Shown here: positions 1-8,544 of the stretch, piece after piece
How positions within the stretch are numbered: the first letter of the stretch is position 1
Layout of the letters: the number at the start of each line of letters is the position of its first letter
Assembly: GCF_900167905.1 (NCBI RefSeq)
Contig: NZ_FUYZ01000014.1
Coordinates: 1 to 49,369, forward strand
DNA length: 49,369 nt
Reading direction: 5' to 3'
Origin: Soonwooa buanensis
GTDB lineage: Bacteria; Bacteroidota; Bacteroidia; Flavobacteriales; Weeksellaceae
Position numbers and translations under genes: made by a program
The notes under the pieces: generated by a model
What the model was told of the DNA's origin: nothing
Databases searched by the model: none
What the model saw: the letters and a program-made list of their open reading frames with translations, nothing else

Positions 1-20
1 TTCTTGTTACAAATCTAAAG

Positions 21-109
21 GAGTAAAAATCTGAAAGATTTTGTATCGAGAAGTTTTAATGATAAGAAAATTAACTTGTTTTCGATACAGTTTTCTGCGA
101 AAACCACTC
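21..109. repeat. Pair of inverted REP-like elements
   Basis: Two related elements face each other. The plus copy has TCGATACA at 82-89, then a hairpin GTTTTC-TGC-GAAAAC (90-104), then cACTC. The minus copy has the same TCGATACA word (reverse complement at 42-49), a hairpin of different sequence (arms 26-32 and 36-42) and ACTC (reverse complement 21-24). The flanking words are conserved while the stem sequences differ but still pair, which is typical of selected RNA or DNA hairpins. I recall similar intergenic elements in Flavobacteriia; the copy number in this genome is unknown. Confidence 0.5.
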
Positions 110-157
110 AAACTGACGTTAATCTTCTTATCCCGAACTCAGGTTATTTTAATAAAA

Positions 158-844
158 CTAGTCTTTAATAATTTTAAATGACTTATTATCATTGATCTTA
201 ACAAGGTAAGTTCCAGACTTATATTTAGACATATCAATGTTTAAACTTTTGGAGTTTTGATTATTAAGTTCAAAGATTAATTTCCCAGACAAATCAAAAA
301 TCTGAATCGTTGATATATTCGTTTGATTTTGAATATTTAAAACATTTTTCACAGGATTTGGACCAAAAGAATACTTCGATAGATCTTTATCGTTTGTCGA
401 CAATTTAGCTTCTTTAAAATGAATTTCTTCAAATGTTGGCGAGCCAATTGTTAGTGTTTTCTCAGTTCCATTATTTTGGACATAATAGTTGTAATTAGTA
501 CCAGCTTTAAAAAAACTACATAACAAATTAAAAAATTGGTCGACTTGTCCATTATCATATGGGTAACTCATAAGCGTACAACTTTTGTTATTTGTCGTAA
601 AAACATTCTGTCCACTAAAGGTTACATCAACATAAACAGAATTAAAAAAAGTTATCACAAAGTTTTGTGAATTTTCATCAAAATGAGAGCTATTTTGACC
701 AGTCATTGGTGGCGAGAGTAACTGTGGAAAGAATTCACTTTTGTATTCTGTAATTTCCCAGTTGGTATTTAATAAATCTTGATTTTGTGCTAAAGAAAAA
801 GCACCAATCATTAGCGCTAACGGAAAAAATAGTTTTGTTTTCAT
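158..844 (-). CDS. T9SS type A sorting domain-containing secreted protein
   Basis: This is a 228-residue exported protein. Residues 1-19 form a signal peptide ending in a typical Bacteroidota cleavage context (SLAQ). The C-terminal ~75 residues are a type A T9SS sorting domain: a PNPVKNVLNI block, then IFDLSGKLI, and a final GTYLVKI strand with a lysine-rich tail. The middle (about 20-150) resembles the short lipocalin-like secreted proteins common in Chryseobacterium, with two cysteines (in KSCTL and NLLCSF) that could form a disulfide, but I cannot assign a function. ATG at 844 is the natural start. The gene is divergent from hutU. Its role is likely extracellular or cell-surface. Confidence 0.85.
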   Translation of the reverse strand: MKTKLFFPLALMIGAFSLAQNQDLLNTNWEITEYKSEFFPQLLSPPMTGQNSSHFDENSQNFVITFFNSVYVDVTFSGQNVFTTNNKSCTLMSYPYDNGQVDQFFNLLCSFFKAGTNYNYYVQNNGTEKTLTIGSPTFEEIHFKEAKLSTNDKDLSKYSFGPNPVKNVLNIQNQTNISTIQIFDLSGKLIFELNNQNSKSLNIDMSKYKSGTYLVKINDNKSFKIIKD

Positions 845-985
845 AATATTTCGTTTTATTTTTTATTGTTAAAATTAATGATAAAAAACTAACATATTAC
901 AGATTATTGTTTTACTTGCTTTGTATTTTCAATTTTGAATATCTTTAAAACTTTAAACATTGAACTTTATAACGATAAAACTTTG

Positions 986-2971
986 ATGACATTTCAAGAA
1001 CAAATAAAACAAGGGATTCCATCCGAACTTCCTCAACCAAAAGCTTACGAACCCAATATCAATCACGCTCCGAAGCGTAAAGAAATCTTGACCGACGAAG
1101 AAAAGAAATTGGCTTTACAAAATGCGTTGCGTTATTTCGAACCTCAGTTTCATGCTACTTTAATTCCTGAATTCAAGAAAGAATTAGAGGATTTTGGAAG
1201 AATTTATATGTATCGTTTTCGTCCCGATTACGAGATGAAAGCCCGTCCGATAACCGATTATCCAGCGAAATCTCAACAAGCTGCGGCGATTATGTTGATG
1301 ATTCAAAATAATTTGGATTATGCCGTGGCGCAACATCCTCACGAATTGATTACATACGGTGGAAATGGTGCGGTCTTTTCAAATTGGGCGCAATATCTTT
1401 TGACAATGCAATATTTGTCGGAAATGACGGACGAGCAAACTTTGGTGATGTATTCTGGACATCCGATGGGACTTTTCCCTTCGCACAAAGATGCGCCGAG
1501 AGTTGTGGTAACCAACGGAATGATGATTCCAAATTATTCAAAACCTGATGATTGGGAGAAATTCAATGCGTTAGGTGTTACTCAATACGGCCAGATGACT
1601 GCGGGAAGTTATATGTACATTGGTCCGCAAGGAATTGTGCATGGAACGACGATTACGGTTCTGAATGCCTTTAGAAAAATTAATAAATCGCCAAAAGGAG
1701 GACTTTTTGTGACTTCTGGATTGGGTGGAATGTCGGGAGCACAGCCAAAAGCTGGAAATATTGCTGGTTGTGTAACCGTTTGTGCTGAGGTTAATCCTAA
1801 AATCACGAAAATTCGTCACGACCAAAAATGGGTCAACGAAATCCATGAAAATATGGGTGAATTGATTGAAAGAGTGAGAAAAGCTCAGGAAAATCAAGAA
1901 ACCGTTTCTTTAGCTTACCTTGGAAATATCGTTGATGTTTGGGATAAATTTGCGGACGCTGGTTTGAAAATCGATATCGGTTCCGACCAAACATCGTTGC
2001 ACAATCCTTGGGCAGGTGGTTATTATCCAGCTGGAATTTCTTTTGAAGAATCCAATGCGATGATGGCTGAAAATCCAGAATTGTTCAAAGAAAAAGTTCA
2101 GGAAACTTTGAGAAGACATGCTGCAGCGATTAACAAACATACTGAGAAAGGAACCTATTTCTTTGATTACGGAAATGCCTTTTTATTGGAAGCTTCGCGT
2201 GCAGGAGCGGATGTGATGTCTGCAACTCCAAGTTTGGGAAGAGAGTTTAAATATCCTTCGTATGTTCAAGATATTATGGGACCAATGTGTTTCGATTACG
2301 GTTTTGGACCGTTTCGTTGGGTTTGCACAAGCGGAAAACCAGAAGATTTACAGAAAACAGATGATATTGCATGTGCGGTTTTAGAGGAGATGATTCAGAA
2401 TTCTCCTGCTGAAATTCAGCAACAGATGAAAGATAATATCCAATGGATAAAAGGTGCACAAGAAAATAAATTGGTGGTAGGTTCTCAAGCTCGAATTTTA
2501 TATGCAGATGCAGAAGGAAGAATGAAAATTGCGGAAGCCTTCAACAAAGCCATCAAAAATGGTGAAATTGGAGCGGTAGTTTTGGGAAGAGACCATCACG
2601 ATGTTTCGGGAACGGATTCTCCGTATCGTGAAACTTCTAATATTTATGACGGTTCGAGATTTACTGCAGATATGGCGATTCACAACGTGATTGGAGATAG
2701 TTTCCGAGGAGCCACTTGGGTTTCTATCCACAACGGCGGTGGCGTTGGCTGGGGCGAAGTGATTAATGGTGGTTTCGGAATGTTATTGGATGGAAGTGAT
2801 GATGCCGATAGAAGGTTGAAATCTATGCTTTTCTGGGACGTTAACAACGGAATTTCCAGAAGAAGTTGGGCTAGAAACGAAGGCGCTATTTTCGCTATCA
2901 AACGTGCTATGGAAGCTGAACCAAATTTAAAAGTAACGCTACCGAATTTGGTGGATGAGAGTTTGCTTTAA
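986..2971 (+). CDS. hutU: Urocanate hydratase
   Basis: Urocanase adds water to urocanate to give imidazolonepropionate, the second step of histidine degradation, using tightly bound NAD+. The protein is about 661 residues from the ATG at 986; an upstream TTG at 935 would add 17 residues and is less likely. Recognisable urocanase segments include TYGGNGAVFSNW, MYSGHPMGLFP, a glycine-rich GGLFVTSGLGGMSGAQPKA dinucleotide-binding stretch, GGYYPAG, FGPFRWVCTSGKPEDL and DHHDVSGTDSPYRET. The length is that of the longer Bacteroidota form (about 660-680 residues) rather than the ~555-residue proteobacterial enzyme. No hutH, hutI or hutG neighbour is present, so the rest of the pathway must lie elsewhere. 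A terminator hairpin follows at 3021-3051. Confidence 0.95.
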   Translation: MTFQEQIKQGIPSELPQPKAYEPNINHAPKRKEILTDEEKKLALQNALRYFEPQFHATLIPEFKKELEDFGRIYMYRFRPDYEMKARPITDYPAKSQQAAAIMLMIQNNLDYAVAQHPHELITYGGNGAVFSNWAQYLLTMQYLSEMTDEQTLVMYSGHPMGLFPSHKDAPRVVVTNGMMIPNYSKPDDWEKFNALGVTQYGQMTAGSYMYIGPQGIVHGTTITVLNAFRKINKSPKGGLFVTSGLGGMSGAQPKAGNIAGCVTVCAEVNPKITKIRHDQKWVNEIHENMGELIERVRKAQENQETVSLAYLGNIVDVWDKFADAGLKIDIGSDQTSLHNPWAGGYYPAGISFEESNAMMAENPELFKEKVQETLRRHAAAINKHTEKGTYFFDYGNAFLLEASRAGADVMSATPSLGREFKYPSYVQDIMGPMCFDYGFGPFRWVCTSGKPEDLQKTDDIACAVLEEMIQNSPAEIQQQMKDNIQWIKGAQENKLVVGSQARILYADAEGRMKIAEAFNKAIKNGEIGAVVLGRDHHDVSGTDSPYRETSNIYDGSRFTADMAIHNVIGDSFRGATWVSIHNGGGVGWGEVINGGFGMLLDGSDDADRRLKSMLFWDVNNGISRRSWARNEGAIFAIKRAMEAEPNLKVTLPNLVDESLL

Positions 2972-3020
2972 TTAAAATTTTAAAAATATTATTAAACCAA
3001 AAGAGTTCTAAACTTCAATA

Positions 3021-3051
3021 AAAAAGGCTATCGAATATTGATAGCCTTTTT
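3021..3051. terminator. Bidirectional intrinsic terminator
   Basis: A 12-bp perfect stem (3021-3032 with 3040-3051) has A5 on one side and T5 on the other. It sits between hutU and the convergent LuxR-type gene and can end transcription in both directions. Confidence 0.85.
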
Positions 3052-3117
3052 AGATTTTAGATTTTATCCTATATCTTAAAAGTCATTTTTTATAAAAGTT
3101 TAAAAATTAAACTTTAG

Positions 3118-3894
3118 TCAAATCCAACCTAACTTAATCGATTTACTAACCAACTCTAACGCAGACTTAACCTCCGCTTTTTCCATAATGTTGCGCTTGT
3201 GGGCGTTAACCGTGTGGAAACTAATAAACAATTCATCGGCAAGCTTTTGCGTAGATTTCCCTTCAATAATTCCTTTGATAATGTCGCGCTCCCGTCGCGT
3301 GAACAAATCGTAAGATTTTTGCAAATTAAGCCCCTTAATATTATAAAAAGAAGGTCGTCCATCGATACCAATTATCGAAAAGCAAGGTTCGCCATCGCGC
3401 TTTATATGCGTAATATCCGTATGCAAATGGAAACTATGATAGATGTTTTCTTCATCATAATCTGCCATAATGTATTGCACCAAAATACGTTTGTAATTGT
3501 TATCTTTCGTTTTTAGTCGGACATCGTACTGAAATTTATAAAAAGGAAACTCAGAAGCCGTTATCGAATTAAGAAACTTCGTTATTTTGTCTTCGATCCC
3601 AAGAAAAATTCCTTTATCGTCAGGATGAATGATACTCAGTAGAAGTCCAGAATCCATTTCTGCAGGTGTGTAGCCCAAAACCGTCTGTACTTCGGCACTT
3701 ACATTAGCGACATCACCATTTACAAGGTTAAAAATCAAGTAATAATAATCTCCAACCTGAAAAATATTTAACATTTTTTTGTACTGATCGATACGTTCTA
3801 GCAAAATTTCGGTACTGTCATTGGCGTGGTTATGGATAAGCGTTTTCCATAACTTCCTTGCAGAAAGCAATAGTTTTTCATCTTTATCGTTCAT
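3118..3894 (-). CDS. PAS domain-containing LuxR-type transcriptional regulator
   Basis: This is a 258-residue cytosolic regulator. Residues ~45-165 look like a PAS/PAC fold: GDYYYLIFNLVNGDVANVS, then VLGYTPAEMDSGLLLSIIHP and a later PAC-like segment FQYDVRLKTKDNNYKRILVQ. The C-terminal ~60 residues are a LuxR/GerE helix-turn-helix: LFTRRERDIIKGIIEGKST, then LADELFISFHTVNAHKRNIM. There is no receiver domain with a phospho-aspartate and no membrane segment, so it probably senses a cytosolic ligand or redox state through PAS. No histidine kinase is nearby. The targets are unknown. The gene is divergent from 4043-4669, which might be a target, but the sequence does not show it. Confidence 0.85.
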   Translation of the reverse strand: MNDKDEKLLLSARKLWKTLIHNHANDSTEILLERIDQYKKMLNIFQVGDYYYLIFNLVNGDVANVSAEVQTVLGYTPAEMDSGLLLSIIHPDDKGIFLGIEDKITKFLNSITASEFPFYKFQYDVRLKTKDNNYKRILVQYIMADYDEENIYHSFHLHTDITHIKRDGEPCFSIIGIDGRPSFYNIKGLNLQKSYDLFTRRERDIIKGIIEGKSTQKLADELFISFHTVNAHKRNIMEKAEVKSALELVSKSIKLGWI

Positions 3895-4042
3895 GGTTTT
3901 AGTTTTGTGTTTTGAATAAAATTAAATAAAATCAGTTAATCGGCAATGTATTTTTTACATTTTAATTAGTTTAATAAAAAAAAACAATTAACTGTATTTA
4001 ACTTTAAAAAAGAATAAAACTCTAAGGTTTAAATATTAAATT

Positions 4043-4669
4043 ATGAAAATCTCCATTCCAAAACCATGTCATGAGAACTGGGATCAAATGACACCCGCCG
4101 AAAAGGGAAAATTTTGTGGTATTTGTAGTAAACATGTGACGGATTTAACCACAATGTCTGATGATCAAATTATAACCGAATTACAATCTAACACCGACAT
4201 CTGCGTTATTGCGAACCACTCTCAAATGAATAGAAATTTAGAATATTCTTTTATAAATTCATTATTTTCAAAATTTGCGCTTGGGGTTATTTTGACCTCT
4301 GCTGGAATTGTAAGTATTAATGCTCAACAAAAAGGAAATCAGCAAAATACAAAAGGAGAAGCAACACATATTAGCTCTAACAAAGACACTAACAATGTTC
4401 GTGTAATGGGCAAAATGGCTTATATTCCTCCTAAAAAAGATACGATTAGAAAGCCTTTCCGCCTTGGGAAAATTGCGGCTTATCCTGATAAAAACAAAGC
4501 TAACCCAATTTATGTTTTGGACGGAATTATCGTTGATGAGAAAAAAGTTAAAGATCTAAAACCTAGTAATATCGAAAAAGTGGAAGTTCTAAAAGGTGAA
4601 AAAGCGAAAAATAAATATGGCGAAAAAGCTAAAGATGGTGTCATTGTAATCACCTCGAAAAAGAAATAA
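4043..4669 (+). CDS. Cysteine-motif membrane protein with TonB-plug-like C-terminus
   Basis: This is a 208-residue protein of an unnamed Bacteroidota type. The N-terminal ~55 residues carry a conserved-looking motif MKISIPKPCHENWDQMTP, then CGICSKHVTDLTTMSD, with cysteines at 9, 25, 28 and 54, which could be a small metal-binding or redox module facing the cytosol. A single hydrophobic segment follows at about 71-93. The C-terminal third (from PIYVLDGIIVDEKKVKDL to DGVIVITSKKK) resembles the plug segment of SusC-type TonB-dependent receptors, where IYVLDG, IEKVEVLKG and GVIVITSK are standard words. There is no beta-barrel, so it is not a transporter. It may act as a partner of TonB-linked outer-membrane systems; this is inference. 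Confidence 0.7.
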   Translation: MKISIPKPCHENWDQMTPAEKGKFCGICSKHVTDLTTMSDDQIITELQSNTDICVIANHSQMNRNLEYSFINSLFSKFALGVILTSAGIVSINAQQKGNQQNTKGEATHISSNKDTNNVRVMGKMAYIPPKKDTIRKPFRLGKIAAYPDKNKANPIYVLDGIIVDEKKVKDLKPSNIEKVEVLKGEKAKNKYGEKAKDGVIVITSKKK

Positions 4670-4677
4670 TTTAAAAT

Positions 4678-4713
4678 AAAAAGGCTACTTCAGATTTGAA
4701 ATAGCCTTTTTTT
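4678..4713. terminator. Bidirectional intrinsic terminator
   Basis: A stem of AAAAAGGCTA (4678-4687) pairs with TAGCCTTTTT (4702-4711), followed by more T. It lies between the convergent genes at 4043-4669 and 4756-5412. Confidence 0.85.
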
Positions 4714-4755
4714 ATTAATTATAATTCGAAAACTAGCTAGCTTGAATTATTAAAG

Positions 4756-5412
4756 TTAACCAATTTTTTTCTTTGCAAAAATTTGATAAGCTAAATAAAC
4801 CAGCGGTAAAGACATTATTCCTAAATACATCGCATTTTCAATGACTAAATCTAAATGGAAAACAATCGCGTACAACAAGCCGAAACCTGCACCACCCAAA
4901 TGCGCCGCATGACCAAGATTATCCCATTGTTTTGGATTTAACATCATATAAACAGAATAGGCAAAATACAAGGCTCCAAATATGTAACCAGGAATCGGCA
5001 ACGGAATAAACATAATACCTATGCCAATATGTGGATACGCCGCAATTGCTGCAAACAAAATCCCCGAAACACCGCCACTAGCACCAATTGCCGAATAATA
5101 ACTTTGATGTTTATAAATATACAAACTGAATAAATTTCCTAATAAAATTGATCCAAAATACACCACCAAAAATCCGATTTCTCCAAATGCTGACATCACA
5201 ATCGGCGCAAAGAAATACAGCGTAAACATGTTGAAAAACAAGTGCATAAAGTCGCCATGCAAAAAGCCCGCTGACAACAATCGGATATACTCTTTTCGAG
5301 ATTGGATCGCACCTACATTGAATTTATACTTTTCAAAAAAAGCTTGATTTTGAAATCCGTAAATACTGATTCCGCAAGTGATGACAATTAAAGCTAATAG
5401 TAATGGTGGCAT
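4756..5412 (-). CDS. Rhomboid family intramembrane serine protease
   Basis: This 218-residue polytopic membrane protein has about six transmembrane segments, the minimal rhomboid core. The catalytic serine is S112 in GASGG and the catalytic histidine is H171 in HAAHLGG. The usual upstream HxxxN feature is present (GDFMHLFFNMFTLYFF), and its asparagine supports the oxyanion. It should cleave single-pass membrane proteins within the bilayer; the substrate is unknown. It is the last gene of the parE operon: its ATG shares one base with the parC stop codon (TAATG), which implies translational coupling. A 3' terminator lies at 4678-4713. Confidence 0.9.
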   Translation of the reverse strand: MPPLLLALIVITCGISIYGFQNQAFFEKYKFNVGAIQSRKEYIRLLSAGFLHGDFMHLFFNMFTLYFFAPIVMSAFGEIGFLVVYFGSILLGNLFSLYIYKHQSYYSAIGASGGVSGILFAAIAAYPHIGIGIMFIPLPIPGYIFGALYFAYSVYMMLNPKQWDNLGHAAHLGGAGFGLLYAIVFHLDLVIENAMYLGIMSLPLVYLAYQIFAKKKIG

Positions 5413-8027
5413 TATTCTTCGTTATTTTCTGGTTCTGAGTCTTGATCTCCTTCTGGTTCATCAAAAAGGTCTCCAATGGTTCCACCTTCGTCAAACTCTG
5501 CCGAATTGACAGCATTTGCATCAAACTCCTCCTCCACTTCTGGTTCTTCAACCGGCTCAGGAATAATGATATTGATGTTTTTAACTTTATCTTTTATAAA
5601 CTGATTCCCCATCGCTTTGATGCCTTTAACAGTGATAAATTCGTCAAGGTTGATGCTTTCTGCTTCTTTTTCTTTTCCAGTTTTATCTTTAGCAAAATTA
5701 ATTTCCGCAATGCAGCCATCGTTAGTCCCAACAAATTCTATAAAAGATTTTGGATGTTCTGACGGCATAAAGGTCTGTACACTTGGCGTATTTTCGAACA
5801 AGAAACGTTTGATGAAATAAATTGCTTTTTCTCCATCAAAATAAATACACGTCACAGCTTGCTCAGGTTTCCATTTTTCTAAAATTAAATATTCATCATC
5901 AAAACGATTACTCAAATCAAATGACACCAATTTGGCTTCGCCTTGCGTATTAATCGTCAAGATTTTATCTTCACCCTTAAAACTTCCTAGTAAAGTTCCG
6001 CGTCCATCTGCATTAAGGCGGCGCACACTTTCATCAAACCAAATTTTTCGCGGTGCTAAAGTAGAAACGCCTTCCTCTTTTAAATCAACTTTTTTAACCG
6101 CATATTTTGTCACCAAATTTCCACGAGAATCACGACCTTTAATCGCTAACTCAGAAAAATCAACTTCAATTCTATTTTTACGGATACGTGCATTCGGTTT
6201 TAATAATACCGAAACAACTTCTGCTTCACCATTAGGATTTGCTGAAAAATAAAGCACTTCCGAACCTCTTTTATCAGAAGCTAATTTATAATCATTGGCT
6301 CTAATAACACCTGTCACCGCAAAACGCTTCATATAATATGGACCTTCTTTACCTTCACGATAAATCATGTTGTAAACGGTACGCTTATCATTCTTTTTCC
6401 AAATACCAACGTGCAAAATATTCTTACCAACAAAAGTTTTACTTTCAACTTTAGTGACTTGCATGCCGCCATCTTTTCGGAAAGTGATAATATCGTCAAT
6501 ATCCGAACAATCGAAAACATATTCGTCTTTTTTAAGCGAAGTTCCAATAAAGCCTTCTTCCCAATTGACATAAAATTTTTCGTTGGCTACAGCAACTTTC
6601 GTCGCATCTATTGTATCAAAAACTCTTAGTTCTGTACGACGTTCTTTGTTCTTCCCAAATTTCTTTTGGATGTTTAAAAAATAGTCAATCGCATAGGTCA
6701 CCAAATTTGCAAGATGATGTTTAACTTGCTCGATTTTACCTTCTAAAGAAGCAATATTTTCTAAAGCTTTATCTTGGTCATAACGCGAAATCCTCATGAA
6801 TGGCAATTCGGTCAATCGAATAATATCCTCGGTTGTTACCGCTCGCATCAAATGTTTAGTAAAAGGTTTTAAAGCTTTATCAATTGCTGCGTACACTTCT
6901 TCTTTGGAAGTTCGGTTTTTAATTTCTTGGTAAATTTCGTTTTCGATGAAGATCTTCTCAAGTGATGCGAAATGCCATTTCTCCTCCAATTCGCCAAGCT
7001 CAATCTCAAGTTCGAGTTTTAAAAGAGAAACTGTATGATCGGTATTTCGTCTCAAAATTTCTGAAACCGACAAAAACATCGGCTTATCGCCAACAATAAC
7101 ACAGGCATTCGGCGAAATCGCCACTTCACAATCCGTGAAAGCATACAACGCATCAATCATCTTATCTGGCGAAACATCATTCGTCAAATGAATGATAATC
7201 TCAACCTTATCCGATGTATTGTCTTCAATTTTTTTAATTTTGATCTTACCTCTTTCATTGGCTTTGATGATGCTATCAATAAGGTCGCCCGTATTTTTAG
7301 AAAAAGGAAGTTCTGTAATGCAAAGTGTATTTTTATCTTTTTGAATAATTCTGGCTCTAGCACGCAATTTTCCACCACGATGTCCATCATTATAATTGCT
7401 AACATCCAACATTCCACCTGTTAAAAAGTCTGGAAAAATATCGAACTTTTTACCTTTAAGATGTGCTATGGAAGCATTAATTAATTCATTAAAATTATGA
7501 GGCATAATCTTCGTCGAAAGACCAACACCAATACCTTCCGCACCTTGTGCCAACAACATCGGAAATTTAACAGGAAGATCAACTGGCTCGTTGTTACGAC
7601 CGTCATAAGATTTTACCCAATCTGTTGTTTTCGGATTAAAAACAACTTCTAGCGCAAAAGGCGTCAAACGTGCTTCGATATAACGCGCAGCCGCCGCAGA
7701 ATCTCCAGTAAAGATATTCCCCCAGTTACCTTGTGTATCGATCAATAACTCTTTTTGACCAATCTGCACCATTGCATCTGTAATCGACGCATCGCCGTGC
7801 GGGTGATATTTCATCGTATTACCAACGATATTTGCAACCTTATTGTAACGACCATCTTCCAACTCTCGCATCGAGTGTAGAATACGTCTTTGTACCGGTT
7901 TGAAACCATCAAAAACCGATGGAATCGCACGATCCAAAATTACATAAGATGCATAATCTAAAAACCAATCTTTATATAATCCCGAAACTTTTTTCAGGCT
8001 TTCTTCTTGATAATTATTCTCTTCCAT
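5412..8027 (-). CDS. parC: DNA topoisomerase IV subunit A
   Basis: This is the breakage-reunion subunit of topoisomerase IV, which decatenates replicated chromosomes. It is 871 residues long. The N-terminal winged-helix/tower part has HPHGDASITDAM and TQGNWGNIFTGDS, and the catalytic tyrosine is Y116 in ARYIEARL. A C-terminal beta-pinwheel-like region follows from about residue 500, ending in a strongly acidic tail (EPVEEPEVEEEFD through the end) that is probably disordered. The position that matches the quinolone-contact serine of E. coli ParC (S80) is alanine here, followed by S81. Start and stop overlap by one base with both neighbours (TAATG). GyrA is excluded by the operon with parE and by sequence style; confidence is high. 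Confidence 0.93.
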   Translation of the reverse strand: MEENNYQEESLKKVSGLYKDWFLDYASYVILDRAIPSVFDGFKPVQRRILHSMRELEDGRYNKVANIVGNTMKYHPHGDASITDAMVQIGQKELLIDTQGNWGNIFTGDSAAAARYIEARLTPFALEVVFNPKTTDWVKSYDGRNNEPVDLPVKFPMLLAQGAEGIGVGLSTKIMPHNFNELINASIAHLKGKKFDIFPDFLTGGMLDVSNYNDGHRGGKLRARARIIQKDKNTLCITELPFSKNTGDLIDSIIKANERGKIKIKKIEDNTSDKVEIIIHLTNDVSPDKMIDALYAFTDCEVAISPNACVIVGDKPMFLSVSEILRRNTDHTVSLLKLELEIELGELEEKWHFASLEKIFIENEIYQEIKNRTSKEEVYAAIDKALKPFTKHLMRAVTTEDIIRLTELPFMRISRYDQDKALENIASLEGKIEQVKHHLANLVTYAIDYFLNIQKKFGKNKERRTELRVFDTIDATKVAVANEKFYVNWEEGFIGTSLKKDEYVFDCSDIDDIITFRKDGGMQVTKVESKTFVGKNILHVGIWKKNDKRTVYNMIYREGKEGPYYMKRFAVTGVIRANDYKLASDKRGSEVLYFSANPNGEAEVVSVLLKPNARIRKNRIEVDFSELAIKGRDSRGNLVTKYAVKKVDLKEEGVSTLAPRKIWFDESVRRLNADGRGTLLGSFKGEDKILTINTQGEAKLVSFDLSNRFDDEYLILEKWKPEQAVTCIYFDGEKAIYFIKRFLFENTPSVQTFMPSEHPKSFIEFVGTNDGCIAEINFAKDKTGKEKEAESINLDEFITVKGIKAMGNQFIKDKVKNINIIIPEPVEEPEVEEEFDANAVNSAEFDEGGTIGDLFDEPEGDQDSEPENNEE

Positions 8028-8521
8028 TATACTGTTTCGGTAACCAATTGGTTTTCTTCTTTATTAGTCTTTAAAACCTTTCGTAATGATAGTTTTAAGT
8101 CTTTAACTTCTTTATTCCTTAGATAGGAAATGTCGTATTTTAAATGTAAATGATGGTTCTTTTTACTATGTATCGTTATAAGAAGTTTTTTAATAAAAAT
8201 CAAATTCACAACTTCAAAATTCTGCAATTTATACTTAGGAAATTCATCTTTTTTTTGATCTTTAAAAAAAGGGACAATACTGTAATTGTTTATCGTTAAG
8301 GTTTCGCCATCGCTATCATATTCAAAAATATGCTTACCTCGACTCCAATACAAAATCCCTACAAAAACAGGAATTACAATAAGAAGGTAACTTTCCCAGC
8401 CTAAAAAATCAATCTTATAACGCTCGACAAAAAATGCTACTATCCCCAAAATAATCCCCACAAAAAGTATAGTTTGGATAAAACTATATATCGGAGTTTT
8501 CTTTTTATTACTTAATCTCAT
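8027..8521 (-). CDS. Two-transmembrane protein of unknown function in the par operon
   Basis: This is a 164-residue protein read from the ATG at 8521; a TTG at 8530 is less likely. Two hydrophobic segments lie at about residues 12-32 and 40-60. The soluble ~95-residue tail is rich in beta strands (EYDSDGETLTINNYSIVPFF, then KYKLQNFEVVNLIFIKKLLI) and resembles the PH-like tails of small membrane proteins, though I do not recognise a family. It begins 23 bases after parE and its stop shares one base with the parC start. Its fixed place between the two topoisomerase IV subunits suggests co-expression rather than a proven link to DNA topology. Confidence 0.7.
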   Translation of the reverse strand: MRLSNKKKTPIYSFIQTILFVGIILGIVAFFVERYKIDFLGWESYLLIVIPVFVGILYWSRGKHIFEYDSDGETLTINNYSIVPFFKDQKKDEFPKYKLQNFEVVNLIFIKKLLITIHSKKNHHLHLKYDISYLRNKEVKDLKLSLRKVLKTNKEENQLVTETV

Positions 8522-8544
8522 GAAAAACAAAGACTTTATTAAAC

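Noticed and set aside
935-985. TTG start giving hutU 17 extra residues
   Set aside because: The ATG at 986 gives the normal family N-terminus; the extra residues are low-complexity and unlike the family.
1350-2901. Several open frames on the minus strand of hutU
   Set aside because: They lie inside a highly conserved enzyme gene, have no signal, no domain and no spacing to an operon; they are frame shadows.
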